A DNA stretch of 39,757 nt, taken from Acetobacter papayae JCM 25143. GTDB taxonomy: Bacteria; Pseudomonadota; Alphaproteobacteria; Acetobacterales; Acetobacteraceae. Shown here piece after piece: positions 8,159-15,732 of this stretch (its first letter is position 1; the number at the start of each line of letters is the position of its first letter). The position numbers and the translations under genes are program-made. Below the pieces are notes generated by a model. It ran no database searches. It saw nothing but the letters and a program-made list of their open reading frames with translations, and was not told the origin of the DNA. The stretch covers positions 1 through 39,757 of the forward strand of contig NZ_BAIN01000020.1 in assembly GCF_000613285.1 (NCBI RefSeq), given 5' to 3'.

Positions 8159-8639
8159 TGAATTTGCTCGAAATTCTGACCGTCGGCGTCGTGGCGACTG
8201 CTGTATCCGATATCTGGCAACAAGCCAGAAACCATTGACTGGAATTCCTGCAGCCAACTGGCCCGTCACGGGGCGCTGGGTCATAGGGTGGCGCGACGGC
8301 AGAATCTATGACCCAATGATTGGAAAAAGACCCTCTCTGAAAGGAGAAGCACCTGTTGGCTGGGCATTTCATTATCTGATTGGTGCTGCTTATGCCGCAC
8401 TGTACCTCAGTGTTGTGGTGGTTATAGCAAAGACAGTCCCCACATTGTTAAATGGTTTGCTCTTCGGACTTGTTACCCTTTTAGCCCCTTTTCTGTTTAT
8501 GAAACCTGCTCTGGGCGGCGGTTTTTTTGGGCTTAGGGCTCCCAATCCTGGAAAAGGACTATTTCTCAGTATCAGCGCTCATGCGGTCTTCGGAATTGGA
8601 CTGTATTTAGGTGAACTTTTTTACCAAGGTCTTTTCTGA
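8159..8639 (+). pseudogene. DUF2938 membrane protein, frameshifted near its start
   Basis: From ATG 8159 the frame reads MNLLEILTVGVVATAVSDIW..QARNH and then stops. The rest of the protein follows in the next frame as LTGIPAANWPVTGRWVIGW, then VGWAFHYLIGAAYAALYL and three more hydrophobic segments to 8639. Adding one T to the TT at 8235-8236 joins them into a normal ~160-residue, four-helix DUF2938 protein with helix 1 restored. An alternative upstream start at 8124 gives an out-of-frame, basic N-terminus that lacks the first helix, so I reject it. Function unknown; inner membrane. Likely controlled by the divergent Rrf2 regulator. Confidence 0.8.
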
Positions 8640-8658
8640 AACCTTATTCATAGAGTGA

Positions 8659-9573
8659 TTACAGTTTTCTATAATTACGAGGACTGACACCTGTCACTCT
8701 GCGGAAGACCTGAGCAAAGTGACTTGGATTGTTGTATCCGATCTCCAAGGCAATCTCGATAATGGAAAGATTGGTCTTACGAAGCATTTTTGATGCTTTC
8801 TGGACGCGGCGCTGCATGAACCAACCAGAGGGGGGTTGTCCCGTGGTTGTACGGAATGAGCGACTGAAGTGAAAACGGCTCATGCCACACAAAGCAGCGA
8901 GACAATCCAAATCAAATGGTTCAGCCAGATGTGCTTCCATATGATCAAGAACTTTACGCAGTTTCCATGTGGGCAAGAGAGTGGATCGTAGCTTTATCTT
9001 AGCCTTGGTATCAGCATACTGTCTTAAAAGATGAACTGTCAGACTTTCCAGAAGGCCATTTACAAATAAGGGATTTGCAATAACGGAAGATTGCATTTCA
9101 GCTATCAGACCACTCAAAATTCCTGATATGAAAGCATCTTCCCCGCCCGAAACATCCCACATTCGAATACGGGATGAATTCAGATTTAATGACATGGCAG
9201 CTCGATCGACAAGCTCAAGTCCAAGATAGAGATGCAACACCTCAAAACAAGTGTCTTCCTTGCCCTGCCAACGCATCAGATAGGGTGTGTCCGTCTGCGT
9301 GAGGTAAAATGTTCCTGCTCTTGCCTTGCTCTGCTGCCAAGTCCCTGCCAGTTCACGCTCTTCGACATTTGCTTCTCCGCGGATAACCCAAACAAGCAGG
9401 GGTTCTGCGACGGCAGGTACAAGAATTTCGTCTTTTTGTACCGGGCGAGTGAATATCTGGACGTCAACATCCTTCCAGACATCCCCTTTACTTTGCGCGA
9501 CTTTCTTCCCGGGGAGACGTTGCTCCAGTGTCAAACTGGCAGCACGCCGAGAAGGAAGGCAGGACAAAACCAT
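8659..9573 (-). CDS. AraC-family transcriptional regulator
   Basis: 304 residues. The C-terminal ~100 hold two helix-turn-helix units: FDLDCLAALCGMSRFHFSRSFR..TGQPPSGWFMQRRV and LSIIEIALEIGYNNPSHFAQVFRRVTGVSPRNYR, the second being the AraC signature. The N-terminal ~170 residues resemble a cupin-like sensor (LLVWVIRGEANVEE, GTFYLTQTDTPY). It is divergent from the SDR at 9723, with TTTGCGC/GCGCAAA between them, so it probably controls that enzyme. The start is the first ATG; its ribosome site is weak and a slightly later start is possible. Confidence 0.9.
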   Translation of the reverse strand: MVLSCLPSRRAASLTLEQRLPGKKVAQSKGDVWKDVDVQIFTRPVQKDEILVPAVAEPLLVWVIRGEANVEERELAGTWQQSKARAGTFYLTQTDTPYLMRWQGKEDTCFEVLHLYLGLELVDRAAMSLNLNSSRIRMWDVSGGEDAFISGILSGLIAEMQSSVIANPLFVNGLLESLTVHLLRQYADTKAKIKLRSTLLPTWKLRKVLDHMEAHLAEPFDLDCLAALCGMSRFHFSRSFRTTTGQPPSGWFMQRRVQKASKMLRKTNLSIIEIALEIGYNNPSHFAQVFRRVTGVSPRNYRKL

Positions 9574-9593
9574 CTGCTACACTCTCTCAATTC

Positions 9594-9618
9594 TTTGCGC
9601 GACTATCTATAGCGCAAA
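9594..9618. promoter_or_regulatory. Inverted repeat between AraC regulator and SDR
   Basis: TTTGCGC (9594-9600) and GCGCAAA (9612-9618) are perfectly complementary with an 11-base spacer, about 20 bases upstream of the AraC-family start. The centre-to-centre distance suits a dimer binding one face of the helix. A role as operator is inferred. Confidence 0.45.
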
Positions 9619-9722
9619 ATTACAATAGTTTCAGCAAGAAGCCATGCGAGATATCTTCTGGCATAATTTACACCTCCTTCGACAATTAAGGCCGATTGAA
9701 GGCTCGTCGTGTGGAGAAGATT

Positions 9723-10469
9723 GTGAATATTGCAGGAAAAATTGCTCTGGTGACCGGAGCATCCAGTGGCATTGGTGCGGCAACAGCGCGCAAACTTGCA
9801 GCAGAAGGAATGACAGTCGGCCTGGCGGCACGTCGTCATGATCGCCTGGAGACGCTTGTTAGTGAAATTACCAAGGCTGGCGGTCGAGCCATTCCTCTGG
9901 TGACGGACGTTACTGATCTTGTCTCGTGTCAAGAAGCGGCAAAGAGCTTGATCGCCCAATTTGGAAGGATTGATGTTCTGGTCAACAATGCGGGCCTGAT
10001 GCCCCTATCCAGCGTTGACAGCCTGAAAGTGGACGAATGGCAGCAGATGGTGGACGTCAATATATCTGGTGTTCTTAATGCAACGGCAGCCGTTCTTCCG
10101 CAGATGATCGCACAGCATGCGGGCCATATTTTCAACATGTCCTCGATTGCAGGCCGGAAAGTCTTTACGGGTCTCGCCGTTTACTGCGCCACCAAGGCTG
10201 CGGTAACAGCGTTTTCAGACGGCCTCAGAATGGAGATCGGACCAAAGCATAATATCCGCGTTACCTGCATTCAGCCGGGAGCCGTAAAATCAGAGCTTTA
10301 TGACCACATTACAGATGCTGATTACCGCAAACAGATGGATGATCTTGCAGCGTCCATAACCTTTCTCGAAGGCGAGGACATAGCAGACAGTATTCTTTTT
10401 GCTCTGAAATCACCTGTACGTATGGATGTTGCAGAATTGTTTGTTCTTCCGACTGAACAGGGATGGTGA
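9723..10469 (+). CDS. Short-chain dehydrogenase/reductase
   Basis: 248 residues from GTG 9723, preferred over the TTG at 9696 because GGAG lies 7-8 bases before it and the protein then begins directly with the Rossmann strand ([17 protein letters not shown]). The motifs are classical [11 protein letters not shown] cofactor loop, NNAG, catalytic Ser in NMSSIAG, YCATK with the Tyr-x-x-x-Lys pair, and PGAVKSEL. Arg-Arg after strand 2 (AARRHDRL) suggests NADP(H). The substrate cannot be read from sequence. It is likely under control of the divergent AraC regulator. Confidence 0.92.
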   Translation: MNIAGKIALVTGASSGIGAATARKLAAEGMTVGLAARRHDRLETLVSEITKAGGRAIPLVTDVTDLVSCQEAAKSLIAQFGRIDVLVNNAGLMPLSSVDSLKVDEWQQMVDVNISGVLNATAAVLPQMIAQHAGHIFNMSSIAGRKVFTGLAVYCATKAAVTAFSDGLRMEIGPKHNIRVTCIQPGAVKSELYDHITDADYRKQMDDLAASITFLEGEDIADSILFALKSPVRMDVAELFVLPTEQGW

Positions 10470-10520
10470 ACAGAAACTGATCGCCAACTGAGCTTAGGAG
10501 GCAGGCACCCTACCGTCGAA

Positions 10521-10547
10521 AAGAGGCTTAAGGCTGGAAAGCCTCTT
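10521..10547 (-). terminator. Terminator at the end of the LysR gene
   Basis: AAGAGGCTT (10521-10529) and AAGCCTCTT (10539-10547) form a perfect 9-bp stem with a 9-base loop. On the minus strand the stem ends in TTTT, so it terminates the LysR-family gene. It overlaps that gene's TAA stop (10528-10530) and lies between two convergent genes. Confidence 0.75.
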
Positions 10548-11420
10548 GAAGCTCGGTCACAAAGACCCGCAGCTTTGGTGTCATAACAGGACCTGCGTTA
10601 TAGAGCAGGTGCATGGGTCTGTCCGGAACTGTCCACCTCGGCATAAGCCGGACAAGCCGTTTGCTTTTAATATCTGTAAGCAGGGCCTGCTCGTAACCCA
10701 GCAGAATGCCATCGCCAGCGAGTGCTGCAGAATGCAGAACACTTGAATCATTACTGATTATCCGCCCGGAGACGGTGACTGGCCGCGTAACGCTGCTTGA
10801 GAAAAGTGCCAGGTCGTTACAGGACCGCCGGAATTTTCATACACGAGACACTCGTGGCGCATCAGATCTTCGGGCTGCCCTGGAAAACCGTGTTTTTCCA
10901 GATAGGTTTGAGCTGCGCAGATGACCCGACGATAGGCCGTCAAAGGACGACTGACCACTGTAAGGTCCGTCTCAAGTTCACCAATTCGGATCACAGCCTC
11001 ATGACCGTCCATTGTGGGGTGAATCAGTTGGTCTGTCAGTGATAAATGGACTTGAATTTCTGGGTATCTTTTTTGAAAATTACGAACAAATGGCAGGAAT
11101 ACTGTTCGCCCGAAAGTGACGGGTACACTGACAGATAATGTGCCGCGGGGTGTGCCAAGCGTATTGGCTGCCAGACTGTCAGCTCGTTCAGCAGCCTGCA
11201 GAACAAGCCGACATTGCTCGCAATAGAGGCGTCCTGTTTCAGTTAGACTTTGCCGACGTGTCGTTCGATGCAACAGGCGAGCACCAAGGTGATGCTCCAG
11301 AGCCTCTATATGCTTGGCGACCATCTGCGGCGACAAAGTCAGATACTGGGAGGCCGCAGCAAAGGACCCTAATTCCACGACCTTGATAAAAATCTTCATG
11401 CTGGTTAACCGGTCAAGCAT
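10528..11420 (-). pseudogene. LysR-family regulator, frameshifted in the effector domain
   Basis: Starts MLDRLTSMKIFIKVVELGSF with helix-turn-helix FAAASQYLTLSPQMVAKHIEALEHHLGARLLHRTTR, then a LysR substrate domain. The frame stops after ~220 residues, but the other frame continues exactly where expected: RPVTVSGRIISNDSSVLHSA, then AGDGILLGYEQ, ending at TAA 10528. Adding one A (plus strand) to the AAAA at 10802-10805 gives WHFFSSSVTRPVTV and a normal ~297-residue protein. It is divergent from the YciI-like/MBL-fold genes and probably regulates them. If the shift is real, the truncated protein keeps its DNA-binding domain but loses part of the inducer domain. Confidence 0.85.
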
Positions 11421-11535
11421 TCATCATCCTCAGTTGTGACTGATGTATCATATCGACAATTTATTCAGCGAAAAAGATGAATATGCTGAAAGCTTCGAGT
11501 GATTGGCAAGTCCAGTTCTGGTGGAGACTTTCGAA

Positions 11536-11868
11536 ATGCCTGTTTATCTTGTGCGCATGGACCACCCTGACGGCGAGGGATGGGGACAGCATGTCGCAGC
11601 ACACGTGTTGTATCTCAGGCGCCTTATTCAGGAAGGCAGCCTGCTGGCCTCCGGTCCGTTGAAAGGGACCTCATTGCGCTCCGGCTTTCTGATTATGAAA
11701 GGCGCCAATCGGCAAGAGATTGACGCGATGATTGCCGGTGATCCCTTTGCATCCGAAGGTTTGATTTGTGATCTGCGCATTGAAGAATGGGACCCACTAT
11801 TCGGGTGCCTGTCAAACCATGCAACAGGCAAACTCCCGCAAGAATTGAAATCTCTTTTCCCTTCATGA
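11536..11868 (+). CDS. YciI-family protein
   Basis: 110 residues from ATG 11536, chosen over an upstream in-frame start (11503) because the family begins with a strand such as MPVYLVRMDHPDGEGW, and GTGGAG lies about ten bases before it. The conserved His of HVAAHVLYLRRLIQEGSLLASGPL and the Asp of AGDPFASEGLICDLRIEEWDP match the proposed His-Asp site of the ferredoxin-like YciI fold. Biological role is unknown for most members; some act as dehydrochlorinases or muconolactone-type enzymes. It shares a probable transcript with the MBL-fold hydrolase 52 bases downstream. Confidence 0.82.
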   Translation: MPVYLVRMDHPDGEGWGQHVAAHVLYLRRLIQEGSLLASGPLKGTSLRSGFLIMKGANRQEIDAMIAGDPFASEGLICDLRIEEWDPLFGCLSNHATGKLPQELKSLFPS

Positions 11869-11920
11869 CGACAGCGCTGTGTTTTTTAAGAAATAAAAAC
11901 GAAAAGAGAGCCTTGGGATT

Positions 11921-12808
11921 ATGAACGATCTTCAGTGGTATGCTGTAGGAGATGCCCGCATACTAAAAATACAGGATCTGACGCTGGCAGCACTCACTCC
12001 AGAACAGTTGCTTCCTGACTGGGATGATGCAACGGCACTTCAGGTCTATCCTGATCTGTCTGAAACGCTGGATGCTTCAGAAACGAAAGCTCTTTTGAGC
12101 GTTCATAGCTGGCTCATCAAGGATCGCGGTCGGAACATGCTTGTGGATACGGGGGCCGGGAATAGCAAGGCTCGACCTGCTGCTCTGTATTTCGATCACT
12201 TGCAGACCGTGTGGCTTGAAAATCTGATGCGCGCTGGCGTCCGGCCAGAAGATATCGATTTTGTTCTTCTCACCCATCTGCATGTCGATCATGTCGGGTG
12301 GAACACACGCCTGCAAAATGGCATCTGGGTTCCGACCTTCCCGAATGCCCGATATGTCTTTTCTAGAGCCGAATATGATTTTTTCAGCAATCCAGCTCAT
12401 GATAGTGCCCGTAATAAAACCAGTTTCATGACACGCATTGATAGCGTTGATCCGATTATCTCGGCGGATCTTGCGGATCAGATTGACGTAGACGGATCCG
12501 AAGTTCTTGAAGGAATTTCCTTTCACCCCACACCTGGGCATACGCCCCATCACGCGTCTCTTGTGCTGAAATCAGGTATGGAGCGTGCGCTCTTCACGGG
12601 TGATGTCATGCATCACCCCATTCAGGTGTGTATTCCGGAGTGGAGTGCCGTTTTTGATGCAGATCCTCAGATAGCCATCATATCGCGCAAATGGGCTTTG
12701 AATTATGCTCTCGAACATAACGCGGCATTATTCACATCGCATTTTCCGATAACATCGGCTGGAAGAGTGATGACATCCGACCAGGAAAGGGGTTGGTCTT
12801 TCCTCTAG
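11921..12808 (+). CDS. Metallo-beta-lactamase-fold hydrolase (lactonase-like)
   Basis: 295 residues. The zinc site is complete: THLHVDHVGW (HxHxDH, residues ~124-131), a His in PTPGHTPHH, Asp in FTGDVMHHPIQ, and His in TSHFP. Length and the SVHSWLIK..NMLVDTGAGN strand pattern match the AttM/AiiA-like and parathion-hydrolase-like branch rather than true beta-lactamases. Substrates might be lactones or organophosphates; this cannot be decided here. No signal peptide, so cytoplasmic. It lies behind the YciI-like gene and opposite the LysR regulator. Confidence 0.88.
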   Translation: MNDLQWYAVGDARILKIQDLTLAALTPEQLLPDWDDATALQVYPDLSETLDASETKALLSVHSWLIKDRGRNMLVDTGAGNSKARPAALYFDHLQTVWLENLMRAGVRPEDIDFVLLTHLHVDHVGWNTRLQNGIWVPTFPNARYVFSRAEYDFFSNPAHDSARNKTSFMTRIDSVDPIISADLADQIDVDGSEVLEGISFHPTPGHTPHHASLVLKSGMERALFTGDVMHHPIQVCIPEWSAVFDADPQIAIISRKWALNYALEHNAALFTSHFPITSAGRVMTSDQERGWSFL

Positions 12809-12934
12809 GGCTGCCATTATGTCCGCTGTTCACCTCGTTCTATTCCATTGCGGACATTCCGCTTTCCCCACAAGGTGGACATGGAGTGAATTCTCGTAAT
12901 GAAACAAGTCCGGCCGAGAACGGGCTTGTTTTAA

Positions 12935-13146
12935 CCTAATTAAGGGGCCCTTGTAACCTGAATAAGGACACTTTTGTGGGGTTGATCTGCACGGAAACTG
13001 GGATTCTCCTAATTAAGGAATTTCGACATTTTTCGATGTCGAAATTCCTTAATTATGTTAGTCAATATTCTGACATTTCAGCACGTTATTGATACCCTTA
13101 ATTATGCGAATCTTCCTTATTGATACGAAAAAAGCCCTTAATTAGG
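12935..13146. repeat. Array of CCTTAATTA / TAATTAAGG boxes
   Basis: Boxes in forward orientation (TAATTAAGG) lie at 12937-12945 and 13010-13018, and in reverse (CCTTAATTA) at 13047-13055, 13096-13104 and 13136-13144. A degenerate copy in GTAACCTGAATAAGG starts at ~12953. TTATTGATAC is directly repeated at 13086-13095 and 13117-13126. The orientation flips at the central hairpin, giving overall two-fold symmetry. Such arrays serve as iterons, partition sites or transposase-binding ends; which applies is not shown. Confidence 0.7.
13010..13055. repeat. Perfect 20-bp inverted repeat (hairpin)
   Basis: The arms at 13010-13029 and 13036-13055 are perfectly complementary over 20 bp with loop TTTTCG. 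Each arm carries one AATTAAGG box and TTTCGACAT. There is no T tract after the right arm, and no gene ends nearby, so an ordinary terminator is unlikely. Confidence 0.88.
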
Positions 13147-13220
13147 TTACAAAACGCAATCGCGTTTTTATCAACGCAAGGGTCTGCTGCCACCCTCATT
13201 GTTGCTATTAGCTGTCTAAT

Positions 13221-13245
13221 TTTGGTTTCCCAAATGCAGACATTC
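13221..13245 (+). repeat. Direct repeat copy 1 flanking the FRG/HEPN segment
   Basis: GGTTTCCCAAATGCAGACAT (13224-13243) matches GGTTTCCCGAATGCAGACAT at 15379-15398 at 19 of 20 positions, same orientation. The two copies bracket the FRG/HEPN genes and the unknown gene at 14662. Confidence 0.65.
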
Positions 13246-13314
13246 CTGACTGGAGTTCCGGCCTACCCATGTGGTCCGCTTGCCGCTTAACGAGGTCTAA
13301 CACGTGCAGGCCGT

Positions 13315-13602
13315 CTATAGCGGCGTCGGCCTTCTGGAATGCAAACGTGCCAGTAACTGCCGCGCCAAAAGGATTGACTTTGTGGTCGACGACGGTTCCA
13401 CCTGGGACGGCGAGTGGACGATCACATTCCGATACTGCCTCAATGACTGCAGCTCTTCGGCTACGTCGACGCTGATCGTGCCGAGATTTACTAACAAATC
13501 TATAGATTCCTTGAGCGAAAGGTTTCGACTGGAGATGCCACGATTTGAAGCTACTTTAGCTTCAGAAAGGATAAACTTCTCTAGGTCGGTCCAGGCCTTC
13601 AT
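13315..13602 (-). CDS. HEPN-like small protein paired with the FRG protein
   Basis: 95 residues, all-helical. The segment LVNLGTISVDVAEELQSLRQYRNVIVH contains RNVIVH, which fits the HEPN ribonuclease motif R-x4-H with Asn after Arg. HEPN domains are often toxins or defence RNases, though some only bind partners. The gene starts inside the stop of the FRG gene (ATGA, 13599-13602), so the two proteins are translationally coupled and probably act together. The length is short for a complete HEPN domain but sufficient for the last helices. Family assignment rests on the motif and helix pattern, so it is moderate. Confidence 0.6.
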   Translation of the reverse strand: MKAWTDLEKFILSEAKVASNRGISSRNLSLKESIDLLVNLGTISVDVAEELQSLRQYRNVIVHSPSQVEPSSTTKSILLARQLLARLHSRRPTPL

Positions 13603-14438
13603 GAATTCGCCAGATCACCGGCTTGGAGTTCGGTCTTCAGGCTTTCCCTCAGACCGTCGCAAATCGCCGAGACCCGGTCATTGTTAGGATAGAGGGATTC
13701 TTGGGGAATGCTGTTAAATCCGCGTCCCCAGAATTTGGTGCCGGAAGGTATAGAAAATTTTGCGATCAACCGGTTTCTGAAATCAAGCTCGGTCTTGTTG
13801 TCGAAGTCCCAAGTGACATCGGTAGTACCAGTGAGGAACCCCTCTTGGAAATGTGGACGAAGCGCCGACGGCGGGCAAATGCTGAGAAGCCTGACATTCA
13901 CAAGGTCATCTTCGGAATTGATGGAAATGCGGTTAGTGACTTGAGGCATGGCCAAGACATAGACGATGCTGCGATCCGCGGTGGCATCGTGCTGGGCAAA
14001 AGAGCAAGCAACTCGCAGGGAGTGCGTAATATCCAGCAGAGGGGTTTCCAGAACGCTGTAGTGCTGGAGAATGCTCCATTGAACATATGTTTTCTGCCGG
14101 ATATCGCGCAGGCCGTCGAGCTTGCTCTCGGCCCATCGTTTGACCAACTCCTTTCCGGCTTGGTCCAGAAGGGTAAAACGGTGTCGTAACTCGTCCTTCG
14201 AGGTGTTCTCGCTGCGATAAAGGCCGGGATAGATGGTGGTAGAACCTGCTTTGTTGAGGAAGTCAGAGTTCTGTCCGCGATAGAAGAGCAGGTGGTCCGG
14301 GTTCAGGTAAGATAGCCTGGCGATGTGCTCTACAAGGCCGCGAAAGCTCTCGATCGGAAATGGCGGTGCTTTCGCCACTGCCTCCGATCCCACGTGCTCC
14401 TTTAACTCGGCGGTTATTTTCGGTGTTATTGATCTCAA
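13599..14438 (-). CDS. FRG-domain protein
   Basis: 279 residues from TTG 14438, chosen because AGGGGGG lies about 5 bases before it; an in-frame start at 14510 lacks a ribosome site. The conserved FRG-domain blocks are LLFYRGQNSDF, TTIYPGLYRS, and WSILQHYSVLETPLLDITHSLRVACSFA, as in proteins with the F-R-G-Q and QHYG.PTxLLDxT motifs. Biochemical function of the domain is not established; it occurs near phage and defence genes. No signal or membrane segment. It is coupled to the HEPN-like gene by a 4-base overlap. The pair resembles a toxin-antitoxin or abortive-infection module, but that is inference. Confidence 0.8.
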   Translation of the reverse strand: MRSITPKITAELKEHVGSEAVAKAPPFPIESFRGLVEHIARLSYLNPDHLLFYRGQNSDFLNKAGSTTIYPGLYRSENTSKDELRHRFTLLDQAGKELVKRWAESKLDGLRDIRQKTYVQWSILQHYSVLETPLLDITHSLRVACSFAQHDATADRSIVYVLAMPQVTNRISINSEDDLVNVRLLSICPPSALRPHFQEGFLTGTTDVTWDFDNKTELDFRNRLIAKFSIPSGTKFWGRGFNSIPQESLYPNNDRVSAICDGLRESLKTELQAGDLANS

Positions 14439-14661
14439 GATGCCCCCCTGCGAACATTGTTGCAGGTCGCGGACGGGTAGACAACGAGGAGCGATACAAA
14501 TTCCACCCAATTACCTGCCTTAGAGGCAGACGTTGTTTGTAGCGGCTTTGGCAAAACTGGTGCTGTAAACGGCCAGTCCGTTTCCCCCCTGGCAGACAGA
14601 CGGCACAGTGATGCAGGGGCAGACAAGCGGCAGTCGCCTCCAAGCAGACTATGACGTATTT

Positions 14662-15228
14662 CTATCCCGGAAGCGGATCGGGCGAGAGCACAGGCAGTTT
14701 TAGCCAATTTGGATCCACAGGGTAAATCTTCCAGTCGCTTTTTGCTGGTGTGCGAACTTCCACCTGCTCCGGACGGGAACCACGCACCCATCGCGCAGCG
14801 GCCTCCAACTGAGGCCCAAGTTCTCCCTGCTCAATCGTAGTGGTCCCGCACCATTTGCCGTTCGCGTCGGTAACAACGGCTGTGCGTATCTCTCCATTCA
14901 GCCATTGCGTGACGAGCAACTTGGCATATTCTGCGATAACATCTGCTTCAGCGTCCCAAAGCTCGTATGGGGCTGGATCGTGTGTCACCCAGTATCCGAA
15001 ACTGACTGTCAACTCTTCGTCAGCAGTATAAAGCACGACAGGTTCTATCTCGCGGCCATCGACGCGCTTGATCGTGAGCAAAAGATAGCCGGGCTCCCAG
15101 CGCGTCCATTCACCGTCGCGGGCAATATCCCAAGTGTGAAGGGCCGCGTAGACGGCTTCCGACCACTCATCAATGGGCCCTGCGACATCGCTCGGGAAAG
15201 GTACTCCAGATTCTACAGCATCGGCCAT
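14662..15228 (-). CDS. Unknown acidic protein upstream of the FRG gene
   Basis: 188 residues, acidic, rich in Trp and Glu, with repeated beta-strand-like segments (GYLLLTIKRVDGREIEPVVLYTADEELTVSFGYW, WLNGEIRTAVVTD). There is no membrane segment, signal peptide or catalytic motif I recognise. It resembles in general character the immunity or antitoxin-like proteins that accompany effector genes, but this is impression only. It lies on the same strand as FRG/HEPN with a ~220-base gap and inside the same pair of direct repeats, so it may be part of the same acquired segment. Ribosome site weak. Confidence 0.55.
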   Translation of the reverse strand: MADAVESGVPFPSDVAGPIDEWSEAVYAALHTWDIARDGEWTRWEPGYLLLTIKRVDGREIEPVVLYTADEELTVSFGYWVTHDPAPYELWDAEADVIAEYAKLLVTQWLNGEIRTAVVTDANGKWCGTTTIEQGELGPQLEAAARWVRGSRPEQVEVRTPAKSDWKIYPVDPNWLKLPVLSPDPLPG

Positions 15229-15300
15229 AGGTCATTATTGCCACAAGGACGGCAGCTTGCCACCTGTTGCAGTTCCAGAGCGGTCATTCTGCGTTCCCCC

Positions 15301-15346
15301 TATGCTGCCTGTCCGCTCACGGAATATGAAGCAGACAGGCAGCATA
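15301..15346. repeat. REP-like hairpin, copy 1
   Basis: TATGCTGCCTGTC (15301-15313) and GACAGGCAGCATA (15334-15346) are perfectly complementary (13 bp), with a 20-base loop containing GGAATATGAAGC. The block from 15304 is ~83% identical (40 of 48) to 18904-18951. It is a dispersed intergenic repeat, not a terminator, as no gene ends here. Confidence 0.65.
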
Positions 15347-15375
15347 CGCCTCTTTTCTGCCGTTTCTGTAACCGA

Positions 15376-15400
15376 TCTGGTTTCCCGAATGCAGACATCA
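15376..15400 (+). repeat. Direct repeat copy 2 flanking the FRG/HEPN segment
   Basis: GGTTTCCCGAATGCAGACAT (15379-15398) is the partner of 13224-13243, with one mismatch. It lies between the REP-like hairpin and the relBE promoter. Confidence 0.65.
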
Positions 15401-15442
15401 GCATCGGCCATCTTGCACTTCTTTTGTATGAACGAATGTGAT

Positions 15443-15460
15443 ACGTATGTACATGCACGT
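15443..15460. promoter_or_regulatory. Palindromic site before relBE, candidate operator
   Basis: ATGTACAT (15447-15454) is a perfect 8-bp palindrome flanked on both sides by ACGT (15443-15446 and 15457-15460). It ends just before the AAGGAGG ribosome site of the antitoxin. Type II antitoxins commonly repress through such sites. Confidence 0.4.
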
Positions 15461-15473
15461 AAGGAGGCTGAGT

Positions 15474-15732
15474 ATGTCTGCTGTCACATTCCGTAGATGA
15501 AACATTGAAGGCAGCTGCTGTTGAGAAGCTGTCCGCTCAAGGCATTTCACTGTCTGACGCACTGCGCGATACTCTCGCATATATTGCTGAAACGGGCCGC
15601 TCTCCGGTCAAGCGCACGCTTGTCACAGACGAGGATGCGCAGCTGATTGAGATTGTGCGCGAACGTCTCAAAAACCCTGCCCAAAAGCATCGTATGACTT
15701 TTGCGGAGCTTAAGAGCCGTCATCGCGAATGA
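15474..15732 (+). pseudogene. relB: RelB/DinJ-family antitoxin, frameshifted at codon ~7
   Basis: A textbook AAGGAGG at 15461-15467 precedes ATG 15474, which reads MSAVTFR and then stops. The next frame continues VDETLKAAAVEKLSAQGISLSDALRDTLAYIAETG to 15732. Together they give MSAVTF-R-VDETLK, the standard RelB/DinJ ribbon-helix-helix start, ~86 residues. The break near 15492-15495 is explained by loss of a GT pair from GTGT, or by one extra C. Any internal start downstream would lack the DNA-binding strand. It is coupled to the toxin gene by an ATGA overlap. Confidence 0.8.

Larger units (their letters stand above)
12809..13314. other. 500-base non-coding, repeat-rich interval
   Basis: No convincing gene. 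The first ~120 bases hold GCGGACATTCCGCTTTCC (12855), similar to a segment near 18876. The middle is AT-rich and filled with CCTTAATTA boxes. The end holds TTGGTTTCCCAAATGCAGACAT, repeated near 15378. It separates the regulator/enzyme cargo from the FRG/HEPN segment and looks like a recombination boundary or a protein-binding array. Confidence 0.5.

Noticed and set aside
8124-8639. DUF2938 starting at 8124 as an intact gene
   Set aside because: The first ~37 residues would be basic and out of frame with the family; ATG 8159 plus a one-base correction restores the normal first helix.
13623-14189. Plus-strand frame of 188 residues
   Set aside because: Antisense to the FRG gene, whose conserved blocks are on the minus strand.
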